From the NCBI GenBank assembly GCA_028281635.1, contig JANQJM010000224.1, positions 62,001 through 126,000 of the forward strand: DNA of 64,000 nucleotides, written 5' to 3'. Below the pieces are notes generated by a model, which made no database searches, had not been told where the DNA came from, and worked only from the letters and a program-made list of their open reading frames with translations. Made by a program: the position numbers and the translations under genes. Positions 45,554-55,670 of this stretch are shown piece by piece. This DNA is from Pseudomonadales bacterium (GTDB lineage Bacteria; Pseudomonadota; Gammaproteobacteria; Pseudomonadales; Pseudohongiellaceae). Position 1 is the stretch's first letter, and each line of letters begins with the position of its first letter.

Positions 45554-48031
45554 TCACTCATAGCGCAGCGCGTTTATCGGATTTTCAAATGCTGCTCTCA
45601 TTGCAGTGCTGCAAATCGTTGCCCAAGCTATACACAGAGCGATTACTCCACTGCCAAGAAAAATCAGTATCGTCAGGTCGATGTGATAAGCAAAATTCTG
45701 CAGCCACTGACTTGCGATCCAATAAGCAGCAGGCCAGGCGATCACATTTGCGATCAACACAAGCCTGCTGAAGTCATTGGAGAGAAGTAAAAGAATATTC
45801 CATGCACTACTACCTACTACTTTACGAACACCTATTTCCTTGCGGCGGTTTTGCACAGCGAATGACACCAGGCCGTACAATCCCAGACAGGCAACGACTA
45901 TGGTAAGAACCGCAAATAAGGTAAATAGTTGGCCTTGTCGTTCCTCATCCTGATAGAGAGAATCGAACTGGGAATCAAGAAAATGAGAATTGAACGGCAT
46001 CTCCGGAATGAATTGATTCCATCTCTCGCGCACGAACTCCACAGTATTTTCCGTATCGTTTCCGGTAAGACGCAATGAGGCGATATTTAGTCGTGGGGTC
46101 TCGCCCCAGTAAAGGGTTGGCACGAAATAAACCAGAGGCTGTATCTCCTGACGCAACGACTGAATGTAGATATCTTCTACGACACCAATAACCGGCCCGG
46201 ATACTGTTAGAGAAAAACTTGCTGAAAAGTCTACATCCAGCTGTTTGCCCAAGACTTCATCGGGGGTAAATCCCAGTTCCCGTACCGCAGAGGCATTTAA
46301 AACATAGCTCCCCGAAAGTCGATCATCGGCCTCTCCGGTTGGCGGATAGAAAACATCGCTGGCAATAGCTTCATTGAAACTGCGGCCGGCAATCAGATCG
46401 ATCTCATACATTTCCAGAAAGCCAAATCCTACCTCTTTAACCTGAACGTTCATGGAAGACAGTGAACTGCCTTCAACACGAATGCGGCGATTGGCCACTG
46501 AACCGGGATACATATCAGCTTTCGTTACGTGAGTGATCTCAGGATGCTGTAGCAATTCCTGCTTAAGCACATCCCATTGTCTGCCAAGGCCATCATTATG
46601 CGTACCCCATAACACCAGAACCTCTTCCTTGTTGAATCCAAGCTCAGTGTTATTCACATAACGCATTTGCAGATTTATCACAGTCGTAATAATGATTAGC
46701 GAGATAGCTAGTACAAACTGGACAGTCACCAGAAAATTCCTGAGCAAGGTGTTCTCATGAGTTCCACGACTGCCAACTCGGATAGTTTTCGTGGGTTTGA
46801 AATTGGCGAGGTAAACTGCTGGGTAGCTTCCTGCGACCAGAGTTGTAAGTAGCATTATTACCAGAGAAAACGTGAGTAACTCTGGTTGCAGTAACAGACT
46901 AAAAGTCAACGGCCGCTCGATCAACGCACTAAACGCTGGTCGCAGCACTTCGGCAAGGGCCACGGCAATGACCATGGCAACCACAACAGTGGCGAAAGTT
47001 TCTAACATGAAGAGCAGAATCAGATGCGATCTGTTGGCGCCTAAGACCTTTCGCATACCAACCTCTTTACTTCGGCGCATAGCGCTTGCGGTAAAGGAGT
47101 TCATAAAATTAAAACAGGCAATCAATAGCAGGCAGCCAGCAATCGCCGAGAAACCAATGACAAACGTCATATTGCCAGCGCGCTTGAATTCAAGAGCGCG
47201 ACTCGACGACAAATGAATATCTGTGACCTTATATGGCGTCAGGGAGAAGGTCTCGGGTGATATCTCCCAGAAGTCAGGAATGGTTACTTCCGCTGCGCCA
47301 GCGATTGCCTGTTCAATTCGTTGAACGACATCTCCAATATCTACATCAGGTTCTAACAGTACATAACTGTGAAAATTGGTGTAGGCCCAGTTGTTGCCAT
47401 AATCGAAGTCCAGCATCTTCCAGGCCGTTTCCATCGGTACGATCAAGTCGACGAACAAATGGGAGTTGTCTGGGATGTCTTCGAAAACACCTTTTACCGT
47501 GATGGGCCAGGTGTTTTCTAACAGCAGAGTCTGCCCAACAGGGTCTTCAGCTCCAAAGTATCTCTCAGCGGCACTGCGAGAGATGACCACGGAATCTGGT
47601 TGAGATAGTGCAGACGCCGGTTCGCCATAAATCCAGACCAGTTCGAAGATGTCAAAAATTTCTGGATCAGCCCAGCGAAAGCCGTCTTCATAAAAGAATA
47701 TCTCATCTTTTGCTACCAGCGCGTGCATGCCACCGATTCGGGCAGTTTCCTGTATCCCCCCAATACCATTCTGGGCAATAAAAGGTACCAATGGAGCCAC
47801 ATTGCTCGCCGGATGACGTTCACGGCGATTCGATGTTTCGTAGAAGTCGGGAGACAGTCGGTAGATGCGTTCAGCATTGGGAAAGAAGAAGTCGTAGCTG
47901 AATTCGTAACGCACAAACATGCTGATGAGAAGACAACAAGTTAGTCCGATAGACAAACCGAAGAGGTTTATCAACGTATGAACAGGAGATCGACTAAAAT
48001 GCCTTAGTCCGCGTTTAATCTGCTGTTTCAT
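45554..48031 (-). CDS. FtsX/MacB-like ABC permease 10
   Basis: About 825 residues. The longest open frame runs back to 48181, deep inside permease 11, but the ATG at 48031 forms an ATGA overlap with that gene's stop and gives the paralogue-like start MKQQIKRGLRHFSRSPVHTLINLFGL, so I choose it. Coupling motifs are KEVGMRKVLGA and KEIGVRKVVGS, with DFSRLVLIANVIAWPAAYW (AWP subclass, close to permease 3). C-terminus is NPINALRYE. It is the only clear permease-3-like member within the right-hand array apart from 12. Confidence 0.87.
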   Translation of the reverse strand: MKQQIKRGLRHFSRSPVHTLINLFGLSIGLTCCLLISMFVRYEFSYDFFFPNAERIYRLSPDFYETSNRRERHPASNVAPLVPFIAQNGIGGIQETARIGGMHALVAKDEIFFYEDGFRWADPEIFDIFELVWIYGEPASALSQPDSVVISRSAAERYFGAEDPVGQTLLLENTWPITVKGVFEDIPDNSHLFVDLIVPMETAWKMLDFDYGNNWAYTNFHSYVLLEPDVDIGDVVQRIEQAIAGAAEVTIPDFWEISPETFSLTPYKVTDIHLSSSRALEFKRAGNMTFVIGFSAIAGCLLLIACFNFMNSFTASAMRRSKEVGMRKVLGANRSHLILLFMLETFATVVVAMVIAVALAEVLRPAFSALIERPLTFSLLLQPELLTFSLVIMLLTTLVAGSYPAVYLANFKPTKTIRVGSRGTHENTLLRNFLVTVQFVLAISLIIITTVINLQMRYVNNTELGFNKEEVLVLWGTHNDGLGRQWDVLKQELLQHPEITHVTKADMYPGSVANRRIRVEGSSLSSMNVQVKEVGFGFLEMYEIDLIAGRSFNEAIASDVFYPPTGEADDRLSGSYVLNASAVRELGFTPDEVLGKQLDVDFSASFSLTVSGPVIGVVEDIYIQSLRQEIQPLVYFVPTLYWGETPRLNIASLRLTGNDTENTVEFVRERWNQFIPEMPFNSHFLDSQFDSLYQDEERQGQLFTLFAVLTIVVACLGLYGLVSFAVQNRRKEIGVRKVVGSSAWNILLLLSNDFSRLVLIANVIAWPAAYWIASQWLQNFAYHIDLTILIFLGSGVIALCIAWATICSTAMRAAFENPINALRYE

Positions 48032-50448
48032 TCGTAGCGCAATGCCTCCACTGGATTGGTTATTGCAGTTCTGTAGGCCTGGCTGCTCACCGTTACGAAC
48101 GCAATCAATGTGGTTATGCAAGTCGCCAATAAGAACACCGAAGGATCTATTTCGATTTGATAGTAGAAGCGCTGCAGCCATTGCGAGCTTGCCCAGAACG
48201 ATCCAATCGATGCCAGCAAGGCCGCACCGATCAGAAGGAATAACGTGGTTCTAAATAGCTGAAAGATTATGTTGAGGACAGAGGCACCCAGTACTTTTCG
48301 AATTCCTATTTCCTTGGTGCGTCGCTCAGTGCTGTAGGACGATAACCCTAGAAGCCCCAGGCAGGAGACGAAAATACAGATGGCTGAAAACGCGATGAAT
48401 AACTGCAATTGCTTTTGCTCTTCAGCGTACTGCCGATTAAGTTGATCTTCAAGAAACTGATAGTCCAACGGGTGAGCCGGATCAATGGACGGCCAGCTAT
48501 CACTCAGTATTGACAAGAATTCACTAACGGAGACACCTCCCACGTCAATAACCGCGGTGCGTGCCAGGGACTTTCGTTCTTCGTCAGATAACCCTCCGAA
48601 TTCCATATCCAGCAAGCTAACGACCGTTGGTCTTAAACTCTGGTGCAACGCGCGAACATGGAAGTCATCGATAACCCCAACGACAGTGGCTGGATTAAAC
48701 GCAATGCCAATGTTTTGTCCTAATGGTTCGTTCCATCCCATCTCACGCAAGGCCGTTTCATTGATGAGGGCTGCTTCCTCTCTGTCTGTACTAATAGCCG
48801 CATTAAAATTTCGCCCCCGGGTAACTTCGACCCCCATCAATTCGAAGAAGTTCTCGTCAACATATATGCGATTGAATTCCCTCCATTCATTAAACGGTGT
48901 GCCTGGAATGCCCACTGGCCACTCACCACCAGCAAAAATTCCTGACTGCCGACCTCTTGCGGTATAAGCGACCCCGGAGATAGCCCCTTGTGCCAAGAGT
49001 TCGTCAAAGAACAGTTCGCCATTTTCAATCGCGTCTGCTCCCCAGAGGCTGACCAGCACTTTGTCTTCTTTGTCAAAACCCAGCTCTCGATCCTGAATGA
49101 ATCGAATCTGCGAAAACATCAGCAGGGTCATCGCAATCACTGCAATTGAGATCGTGAACTGAAAACCTACAAGGGCATTCTGGGAGTAATTGCCTTTTTC
49201 TACGGATGTGTTTTTGTGTGCGTTCAATACTGTCAAATTGGTTGAGATGTAATAGGCAGGGTACAACCCGACTAGCACACCCAGAAAAGCGACAAGGGCT
49301 ACCGTCCCTAATACAAGCACTAATGGGCTCAGGGCTCTCAGAGATAAGTTTTGTCCTATGGCATTACTTACAAATTCAATGGCCAGAACAAACTCAACCA
49401 CACCCAGAGACAACAATACGGATAGTAAAGAGAGAAACGCTGATTCTCCCAGGAGCTGAATGATCAATTGCCTTTTCTCAGCGCCTAACAACTTTCTAAC
49501 TGCGATTTCCTTAACGCGTTTTATAGATCTGGCTGTAGCCAGATTCATGTAATTTACTGAGGCAACTAACAGTATGAGAATGCCGATTGCCGCAAACGCA
49601 TAAAGCGAAAAGACATTGGCTGTGTTTGTAGACGCTGACACTACGCCAGATTGCAAGTAAATGTCCGACAAGGGCTCAAGAAATAGTTGATCCCCCGTAT
49701 ACCCTCTTCCGCGCAATCCTTCCATGTGGCGCTGTTCAAACTCTGCCCAGATAGCTTGGAAAGATTCAGCCTCGTATCCCTCTACCATCTTCAGATAGGT
49801 GTTAGTCACATTCGCTGTTAGATTCGGCTCGAATTGTTGGAATAGTGATTCGATCGATATCAGTGCGTCATAGCGATAGTGGCTGGTCTGCGGAATATCC
49901 TGGAAAACCAGGGTTACCAGAAAATCGTCTGCTTCGGTGCTGAGTACCTTTCCCAGGGGGTCCTCATCCCCAAAGTAACGGTCGGCAAACGACTGACTGA
50001 TTGCGATGGAAGCAGGATTTAGTAAAGCCGATTCCGGATCACCGCTAATGATGTTGTGGGTAAATACATCGAAGACACTATTATCTGCATAGTGCACATT
50101 GTCCTCGTAAGTGATCTGATCTTCATAACGGAAGAACTCGGTTAAAGATCCGGAAAAGCGGACATATTCCAGTACTTCGGGATAGTCCTGTTTGAGATAA
50201 GGCCCTACGAGGCCACCAACGTTAGCACTGAATTCGAAAAATTCACCGTTGCGATATTGTTCTTCAGCAATTCGAAATATCTGGTCGCGGGATTCGTGGT
50301 GCTTGTCATAACTGAATTCATTATTCAGGTAGAGTGCAATGATGAGGCTACATGAGACACCAAGGGACAGGCCGATAATGTTTATTAGCCCGTAGACTTT
50401 CTCTCGCCAGAGTATTCTTAGTGTGGTTGTTATGTAGTTTTTAAACAT
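48028..50448 (-). CDS. FtsX/MacB-like ABC permease 11
   Basis: 806 residues from ATG 50448 (MFKNYITTTLRILWREKVYGLINIIGL). The stop overlaps the start of permease 10 by four bases. Motifs are KEIAVRKLLGA and KEIGIRKVLGA, then LNIIFQLFRTTLFLLIGAA (non-AWP subclass). C-terminus is NPVEALRYE. The 74 bp separating it from permease 12 contain no sigma-54 element or terminator that I can see, so both are probably on one transcript. Confidence 0.87.
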   Translation of the reverse strand: MFKNYITTTLRILWREKVYGLINIIGLSLGVSCSLIIALYLNNEFSYDKHHESRDQIFRIAEEQYRNGEFFEFSANVGGLVGPYLKQDYPEVLEYVRFSGSLTEFFRYEDQITYEDNVHYADNSVFDVFTHNIISGDPESALLNPASIAISQSFADRYFGDEDPLGKVLSTEADDFLVTLVFQDIPQTSHYRYDALISIESLFQQFEPNLTANVTNTYLKMVEGYEAESFQAIWAEFEQRHMEGLRGRGYTGDQLFLEPLSDIYLQSGVVSASTNTANVFSLYAFAAIGILILLVASVNYMNLATARSIKRVKEIAVRKLLGAEKRQLIIQLLGESAFLSLLSVLLSLGVVEFVLAIEFVSNAIGQNLSLRALSPLVLVLGTVALVAFLGVLVGLYPAYYISTNLTVLNAHKNTSVEKGNYSQNALVGFQFTISIAVIAMTLLMFSQIRFIQDRELGFDKEDKVLVSLWGADAIENGELFFDELLAQGAISGVAYTARGRQSGIFAGGEWPVGIPGTPFNEWREFNRIYVDENFFELMGVEVTRGRNFNAAISTDREEAALINETALREMGWNEPLGQNIGIAFNPATVVGVIDDFHVRALHQSLRPTVVSLLDMEFGGLSDEERKSLARTAVIDVGGVSVSEFLSILSDSWPSIDPAHPLDYQFLEDQLNRQYAEEQKQLQLFIAFSAICIFVSCLGLLGLSSYSTERRTKEIGIRKVLGASVLNIIFQLFRTTLFLLIGAALLASIGSFWASSQWLQRFYYQIEIDPSVFLLATCITTLIAFVTVSSQAYRTAITNPVEALRYE

Positions 50449-50522
50449 ATTGCGCCTTGTGCAGCAATTCCCCTTTCATCAGTTTGCACCAACGGTAGAC
50501 AGAGTATCCGCGGTTAACTTTT

Positions 50523-52928
50523 TTACTCGTAACCAATGCTCTCTACTGGATTAAGCAATGCTGCTTTCATTGACTGAACACTGACCGTCGCCATAGAGAC
50601 AACTACCGCCAATACTGCGGAAAGAAGAAACACGCCAAACCCGACTTGCTGATAGTAGGCGAATGTCTGCAGCCATTGCTGCATCAAATAAAATCCCAGC
50701 GGCAATCCAACAGCGACGGCTATGGCTACAGGTTTCATAAAATCTGCGGACAGTAGTCGCACAATACCGGTAATTGAGGCACCGAGTACTTTGCGAATTC
50801 CCACTTCTTTGGTTCGTTGCTGGATGGCGAATGATGCCAGGCCAAACAATCCCATACAGGCGATGAATATCGCCATGCCGGATGAAACGGTAAACAACAT
50901 CGCTGTTATCCGATCGCTGTTATAGAAAGTGTCGATCCGGGCATCGAGGAAGTTATACTCAAAGGGTGTTTCCGGGTCGTGGCGCTCCACCACAGCTTTC
51001 AGGTAGGCAAGTGTTTCCTCGGTATCATTGCTATTCACCTTGACGCTAAAGTAGTCAAACGGCTGAAATTCAGTATTGCTGCCCAATACCAAGGGCTGGA
51101 TAGTCTGGTGCAGAGATTGAAAGTGGAAGTCCTCAACCACTCCCACGACCGTGGCTTCCATTAGAACTTCCGACGCTCTCTGGACGCCGGCAATCGTAAG
51201 TCGCTGACCAAGTGGAAACTCCCAATTCATCCGGTCAACCAGAGTCTGGTTTACGACGACATTCTCCGCCGGTTCCACAGCCGTCAGATTTCGCCCCTCG
51301 ATTAAGTTAATGGCAAAAGTATCAGCAAAGTTTTCATCAATATTGATGGCGTAGATTTCTTGAGCAAATTCGGCGTCTCGCCCAGGAATGTTGGCGCTGA
51401 AGTTTTGATGCGGCTTCCAGTCACCTGGCAAGCGCGAGCTATTGCTTACCTCAATCACATTAGGATTATTCAGCAGCTCATTACGAATCACTGTCACATT
51501 ATCTCGCACCGGACCGCTGTTAATGTCGATGGCGATAATATCAGTCTGGTCGAATCCCAAAGGTTTGTTTTGCACAAAAGACATCTGCTGTGCGACAACC
51601 AAAGTACAAAACACCAGCACAACGGATTGTGAGAATTGAACGACAACCAGAAACTTTCTTAACAAGCCAGATGACCGCACTGAGGCCTGCCTATTTGACA
51701 ACCCCTTTGCGATCGTTTGTCTGGAAAGGACAAACGCGGGATAAGCGCCTGAGATAACCCCTAGAGCAAGTACCATAAAAACTATCAGAGACAGCAGCAC
51801 TGGTTCTGTAATGGTGCTCAATGTGAGCATCTTGCCAGTGGTGCCATTGATAACAGGCAGCAGCATCTGCACTATTGAGAGAGCCAGAATAAAAGCCAGA
51901 AAACTCAATACGACCGCTTCCACCAGAAACTGAGTGATCAACTGTGGCGTCTTGGCTCCCATCATCTTCCGCAAGCTGATTTCGTTGGCACGGCTGGTTG
52001 ACCGTGCTGTCGCAAGATTGGTGTAGTTAATCGCTGCGATGAGAACCAGGAATAGCGCGATGGTCTCCAAAGTATATATAACGGAAACATTTCCCGGATT
52101 GAAGTTCACTTGCCCGCTGACAATATCATTCGATTGGAAATGAATGTCCGGCAAACCCAACAACGAGAAACTGTACGACTCGGCATCTGGCAGAGGAGAT
52201 TGGTTTCTAATATACGCGCTGATTGCTTCTTCTAACTGCTGGACTTCAACTCCTTCACTAAGGCGCAAATAGGTAGCAAATGCGTTGTTTCCCCAATTAC
52301 TTTGCCAATCAGGTATGAAGCTGTCCAAATAGCTGGGGAATGGGAATATGGCATCCAGTTGTAAGTGAGAATTTGGAGGAGCTTCTTCGATGACTGCAGT
52401 CACCACGGTTTGCCCTCTGCTGCCAGTAAGTACTTTGCCGATAGGGTCTTCATCACCAAAATACTTCGTGGCAGTACTTTGTGTAATGACTATACCATCG
52501 GGATTAGTGAGTGCAGTAGCAGCATCCCCCTGAATAAAATCGTAGTCGAGCATCTGGAAAAATTCTGGGTCAACAGAAACTACAAATTCATAGTAACCAT
52601 TGTTTTCATAAGCCAGATTAGCTCGACCCAGCATTATCATCCGAAAGGATTCTTCGATTTCTGAAAAACCTGCTTCGAGTTCTGCTGCCAATGGCCCCGG
52701 CAAATTCACGAACTTAGTCAACCCTTGGCCTGGAACCTGCCTCTCGGCAACGATTTGGAATATTTGTTCAGCATCTTCATGATGCCGGTCATAACGCAAT
52801 TCATCGACTACATAGAGAAAGATTATCAGAGTAGATGCAATCCCCAGTGTCAGGCCAAGCAGATTGACTAAAGTATTTAACTTGTATTTCTGGAGGCCGC
52901 GAATCGCAAATTTCAGGCTGGTTGGCAT
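50523..52928 (-). CDS. FtsX/MacB-like ABC permease 12, first gene of an eight-permease transcript
   Basis: 801 residues from ATG 52928. It follows the best sigma-54 promoter of the window (53003-53018) and its paired activator sites, and probably opens a transcript running to permease 5 (about 20 kb, eight genes). Coupling motifs are NEISLRKMMGA and KEVGIRKVLGA, then DFMKPVAIAVAVGLPLGFY. The C-terminus is NPVESIGYE, slightly off the common ending. Confidence 0.88.
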   Translation of the reverse strand: MPTSLKFAIRGLQKYKLNTLVNLLGLTLGIASTLIIFLYVVDELRYDRHHEDAEQIFQIVAERQVPGQGLTKFVNLPGPLAAELEAGFSEIEESFRMIMLGRANLAYENNGYYEFVVSVDPEFFQMLDYDFIQGDAATALTNPDGIVITQSTATKYFGDEDPIGKVLTGSRGQTVVTAVIEEAPPNSHLQLDAIFPFPSYLDSFIPDWQSNWGNNAFATYLRLSEGVEVQQLEEAISAYIRNQSPLPDAESYSFSLLGLPDIHFQSNDIVSGQVNFNPGNVSVIYTLETIALFLVLIAAINYTNLATARSTSRANEISLRKMMGAKTPQLITQFLVEAVVLSFLAFILALSIVQMLLPVINGTTGKMLTLSTITEPVLLSLIVFMVLALGVISGAYPAFVLSRQTIAKGLSNRQASVRSSGLLRKFLVVVQFSQSVVLVFCTLVVAQQMSFVQNKPLGFDQTDIIAIDINSGPVRDNVTVIRNELLNNPNVIEVSNSSRLPGDWKPHQNFSANIPGRDAEFAQEIYAINIDENFADTFAINLIEGRNLTAVEPAENVVVNQTLVDRMNWEFPLGQRLTIAGVQRASEVLMEATVVGVVEDFHFQSLHQTIQPLVLGSNTEFQPFDYFSVKVNSNDTEETLAYLKAVVERHDPETPFEYNFLDARIDTFYNSDRITAMLFTVSSGMAIFIACMGLFGLASFAIQQRTKEVGIRKVLGASITGIVRLLSADFMKPVAIAVAVGLPLGFYLMQQWLQTFAYYQQVGFGVFLLSAVLAVVVSMATVSVQSMKAALLNPVESIGYE

Positions 52929-53001
52929 AGTCGCTACACTCTGTTTTTTAGGTCTCAGAAATTAGACGAAAGCCGGAGGCGAACGGCTAACATTAGGATT
53001 G

Positions 53002-53018
53002 TGCAACTGACGTGCCAA
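53002..53018 (-). promoter_or_regulatory. Sigma-54 promoter of the permease 12-5 transcript
   Basis: On the minus strand it reads TTGGCACGTCAGTTGCA, a perfect match to TTGGCAC-N5-TTGCA. GG lies at 53016-53015 and GC at 53004-53003. Predicted start is near 52991, about 63 bases before the permease 12 ATG. Confidence 0.8.
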
Positions 53019-53078
53019 TCGGAATGGTTAAGCTTTTCAGCCAGTTATAGTTGCAGACAGTGAAAATCTGTATCCGCT

Positions 53079-53118
53079 CGTATCAAAATGAAACAAGTCT
53101 TTGTTCCATTTCGTTACT
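53079..53118. promoter_or_regulatory. Paired activator sites upstream of permease 12
   Basis: The proximal site CGTATCAAAATGAAACA (53079-53095) keeps one perfect GAAACA half. The distal site TGTTCCATTTCGTTACT (53102-53118) keeps one TGTTCC half. Their starts are 23 bp apart, and the proximal site is 62 bases from the -24 GG. Each is weaker than the copies at 26661, 26967, 29877 or 58349, but the geometry is the same. Confidence 0.55.
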
Positions 53119-53223
53119 GCTTCCAGGTCTCCTTCATTGCTTCAGCGTTTTTATTCAACTGTGCATGGCGACCTGGCAGTGGAAAACATCTTCCAGCGAA
53201 ACCAGATCGCTAACTATAAATTG

Positions 53224-55656
53224 TCAGGACACACGCAGGCCAGATGTTGGATTGACTATAGCGGCTCGTATCGCCTGCCAGCTCATAGTAAGTAAAGCGA
53301 TAGTTAGTGCCACGATTCCCCCATAGAAGAACACGACCCATTCGATATCAATACGATAATAGAAGCCGTTGAGCCAGTAGTTCATTCCATACCAGGCAGC
53401 GGGCGTTGCAATCAGGAATGCCAGCAATATCAAATTTAAAAAGTCGCGACATAGAACCGCTACGATGCTCACTATAGAGGCACCTAAGGTTTTTCTTACC
53501 GCGATTTCTTTGCTGCGCCGCTCGGCAGCGAATGCAGTTAGCCCAAGTAGTCCGAAACAAGAAATCAGAATCGCTGTCACTGCCGCTGAATAAATCAGAC
53601 TGCCTAATCGTCGCTCTGGCAAATAGTCGTCTTGAATTACGTCATCCAGGAAATAATATTCAAGTGGCGCGCCTGGATTTATTGCTTGCCAGGTGTTCTC
53701 TATAAAAGAAATCAGTGCCGACATATCTTCAGTTGCAAAATCCACAATGAGATAACTACTTGAGATTCCAATGCCGTTGTCCCAAAAGAATGCCTGGCCG
53801 TCTATTTCGTTATGCAAAGAGAACGAGTGAAAATCACTTACAACACCTATTATTTCAAACTCAGTGCGTCCAGAAGGTATGCTGTAGAGTATGCTATTGC
53901 CGACTGCATTGAGAGGATCGTAGCCTATGCCTCGCGCCAGAGTCTCATTGATAACTGTTTTGCCATCTGCATCGCCAGGTCTGTCCAGATCAAAGTTCCT
54001 GCCTGCAATAAAGTTGAAACCCATTACATCCATATAGTCCGTATCAACATATGAGATGTATCCAACTTTAGCTTCTTCTTGAATCCGGCCCGGGGCGTTG
54101 ATCAGACCATTCTCCAGATTTACGGAACTGGGGTATGTTGATGCGCCCCCAACATTGATAACCGCACTGCTTTGCAATAATGCATTTTTAAGTTCATCGA
54201 AATTTTTCTGCGAATCCCGACTGTTGTTAGGGATTACCAGCTTGTTGTTTTTGTCGAAACCCAAGTTCTGATTTTCGATAAACTCCATCTGCTCTGTGAT
54301 AATCAAAATTCCTTGGATCAATGAAATCGAAACAATAAATTGCAATACTACCAATCCTTTGCGTAGAGCTTGGCTGGATGATCTCCTACTAAGGTATCCT
54401 CGCAAAATTTCAACTGGCTTAAAGCTGGCAAGATAGAGCGCTGGATAGGCTCCCACCATAAGAGTAGTAATGACGATGAATGCAGCAAGAAAACCAGAGT
54501 CGGCACCAGAATCAAGTATGTTTGTGGAAAGCGATAGCCCGACTAATCCTGACAAGTATGGCATGGCAGAATCGGCTAATATGTAAGCCATAGTGACGGC
54601 AACTACAGTGTAGACAAAGGCTTCCAGCATAAACTGTCGCACCAGTACAGAACTAGAAGCACCGACAACCTTTCTGACCCCTACTTCACGCGCTCTGAGT
54701 AAAGCCTTTGCCGTAGCCAGATTGGTAAAATTTACACAGGCGATAATCAGTATGAATATGGCGATTATGCTCAGCGTGTAAAAGTAAAAGGAGCTGCCAG
54801 TAGGTCCTATCGTGGTCGAAAGTCCTGAATACAGATATACATCTTCAATAGCCTCAAAATACAGTCGTTTCGAAAACCCCAATTGAGCTAGTCTTTCCGT
54901 GGCAAAAGGTTCGAGCCAACCTGGCAATTGAGATTCAATCTGGTTCTGGTCGATACCATCTTGAAGTCTTACGTATGTATAGAAGATGTTGTTACCGCCC
55001 CATTCCTGCAGCTCATAGAAGCGATCACCCAATGCGCCGCTCATTGCGGAAATGTAATAGTCACCCTCTATATGAGATTTGTAGGTATCTTTGTTGAAGA
55101 CACCAGAGATCGTGTAAAGGTCTGTACCCCAGATAGTACTTTCAATCTCCAGAAGTTTTCCTAATGGATCTTCATCGGGGAAGAGCTTCGTCGCCACATC
55201 CGCCGAAACAACGACAGAAAAAGGCTCATCCAGAGCCGTAACCGGATCTCCAGCGAAAAAGTCATAAGTAAACAAGTTGAAGAAAGTCGGATCAGCAAAC
55301 AGTACTTCTTGTTCCAGATAAGACTCGTCGCCGACTGAGACGAGGAATTTTTCTACAGCTGGCGCCTTGAATACTCGTGTGCTCTCTGTGATCTCTAAAA
55401 AATCGCGCTTCAGCGCCGCGGCTATTGCCGGAGAAGCAGCTGCCGTTCGTTCATCACCGTCGCTGAAGGAGTACTCAGTGGCTACTCGAAAGATACTGCC
55501 TGAGTGATGGCGGTCGTAACCGAATTCTGCACGCAAATATTGCAATATAAGAATGCAGCAAGCTAGTCCGATTGCCAGCCCAATGATGTTTACCAGTGTA
55601 TAGCTGCGCAGCTGGCACAAATTCCTGATGGTCAATTTGAGATAGTGGAAAAGCAT
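53224..55656 (-). CDS. FtsX/MacB-like ABC permease 13
   Basis: 810 residues from ATG 55656, 14 bp after permease 14, so the pair forms a two-gene unit. Coupling motifs are REVGVRKVVGA and KEIAVRKTLGA, then DFLNLILLAFLIATPAAWY (AWP-like). The C-terminus NPTSGLRVS departs from the ALRYE ending. The second periplasmic domain carries an NNSRDSQKNFDELKNALLQ stretch. Confidence 0.87.
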   Translation of the reverse strand: MLFHYLKLTIRNLCQLRSYTLVNIIGLAIGLACCILILQYLRAEFGYDRHHSGSIFRVATEYSFSDGDERTAAASPAIAAALKRDFLEITESTRVFKAPAVEKFLVSVGDESYLEQEVLFADPTFFNLFTYDFFAGDPVTALDEPFSVVVSADVATKLFPDEDPLGKLLEIESTIWGTDLYTISGVFNKDTYKSHIEGDYYISAMSGALGDRFYELQEWGGNNIFYTYVRLQDGIDQNQIESQLPGWLEPFATERLAQLGFSKRLYFEAIEDVYLYSGLSTTIGPTGSSFYFYTLSIIAIFILIIACVNFTNLATAKALLRAREVGVRKVVGASSSVLVRQFMLEAFVYTVVAVTMAYILADSAMPYLSGLVGLSLSTNILDSGADSGFLAAFIVITTLMVGAYPALYLASFKPVEILRGYLSRRSSSQALRKGLVVLQFIVSISLIQGILIITEQMEFIENQNLGFDKNNKLVIPNNSRDSQKNFDELKNALLQSSAVINVGGASTYPSSVNLENGLINAPGRIQEEAKVGYISYVDTDYMDVMGFNFIAGRNFDLDRPGDADGKTVINETLARGIGYDPLNAVGNSILYSIPSGRTEFEIIGVVSDFHSFSLHNEIDGQAFFWDNGIGISSSYLIVDFATEDMSALISFIENTWQAINPGAPLEYYFLDDVIQDDYLPERRLGSLIYSAAVTAILISCFGLLGLTAFAAERRSKEIAVRKTLGASIVSIVAVLCRDFLNLILLAFLIATPAAWYGMNYWLNGFYYRIDIEWVVFFYGGIVALTIALLTMSWQAIRAAIVNPTSGLRVS

Positions 55657-55670
55657 TTTTACCTCTTCAA

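Noticed and set aside
45554-48181. A longer permease 10 starting at 48181
   Set aside because: It would overlap permease 11 by about 150 bp. The ATG at 48031 gives an ATGA overlap and a paralogue-like N-terminus.
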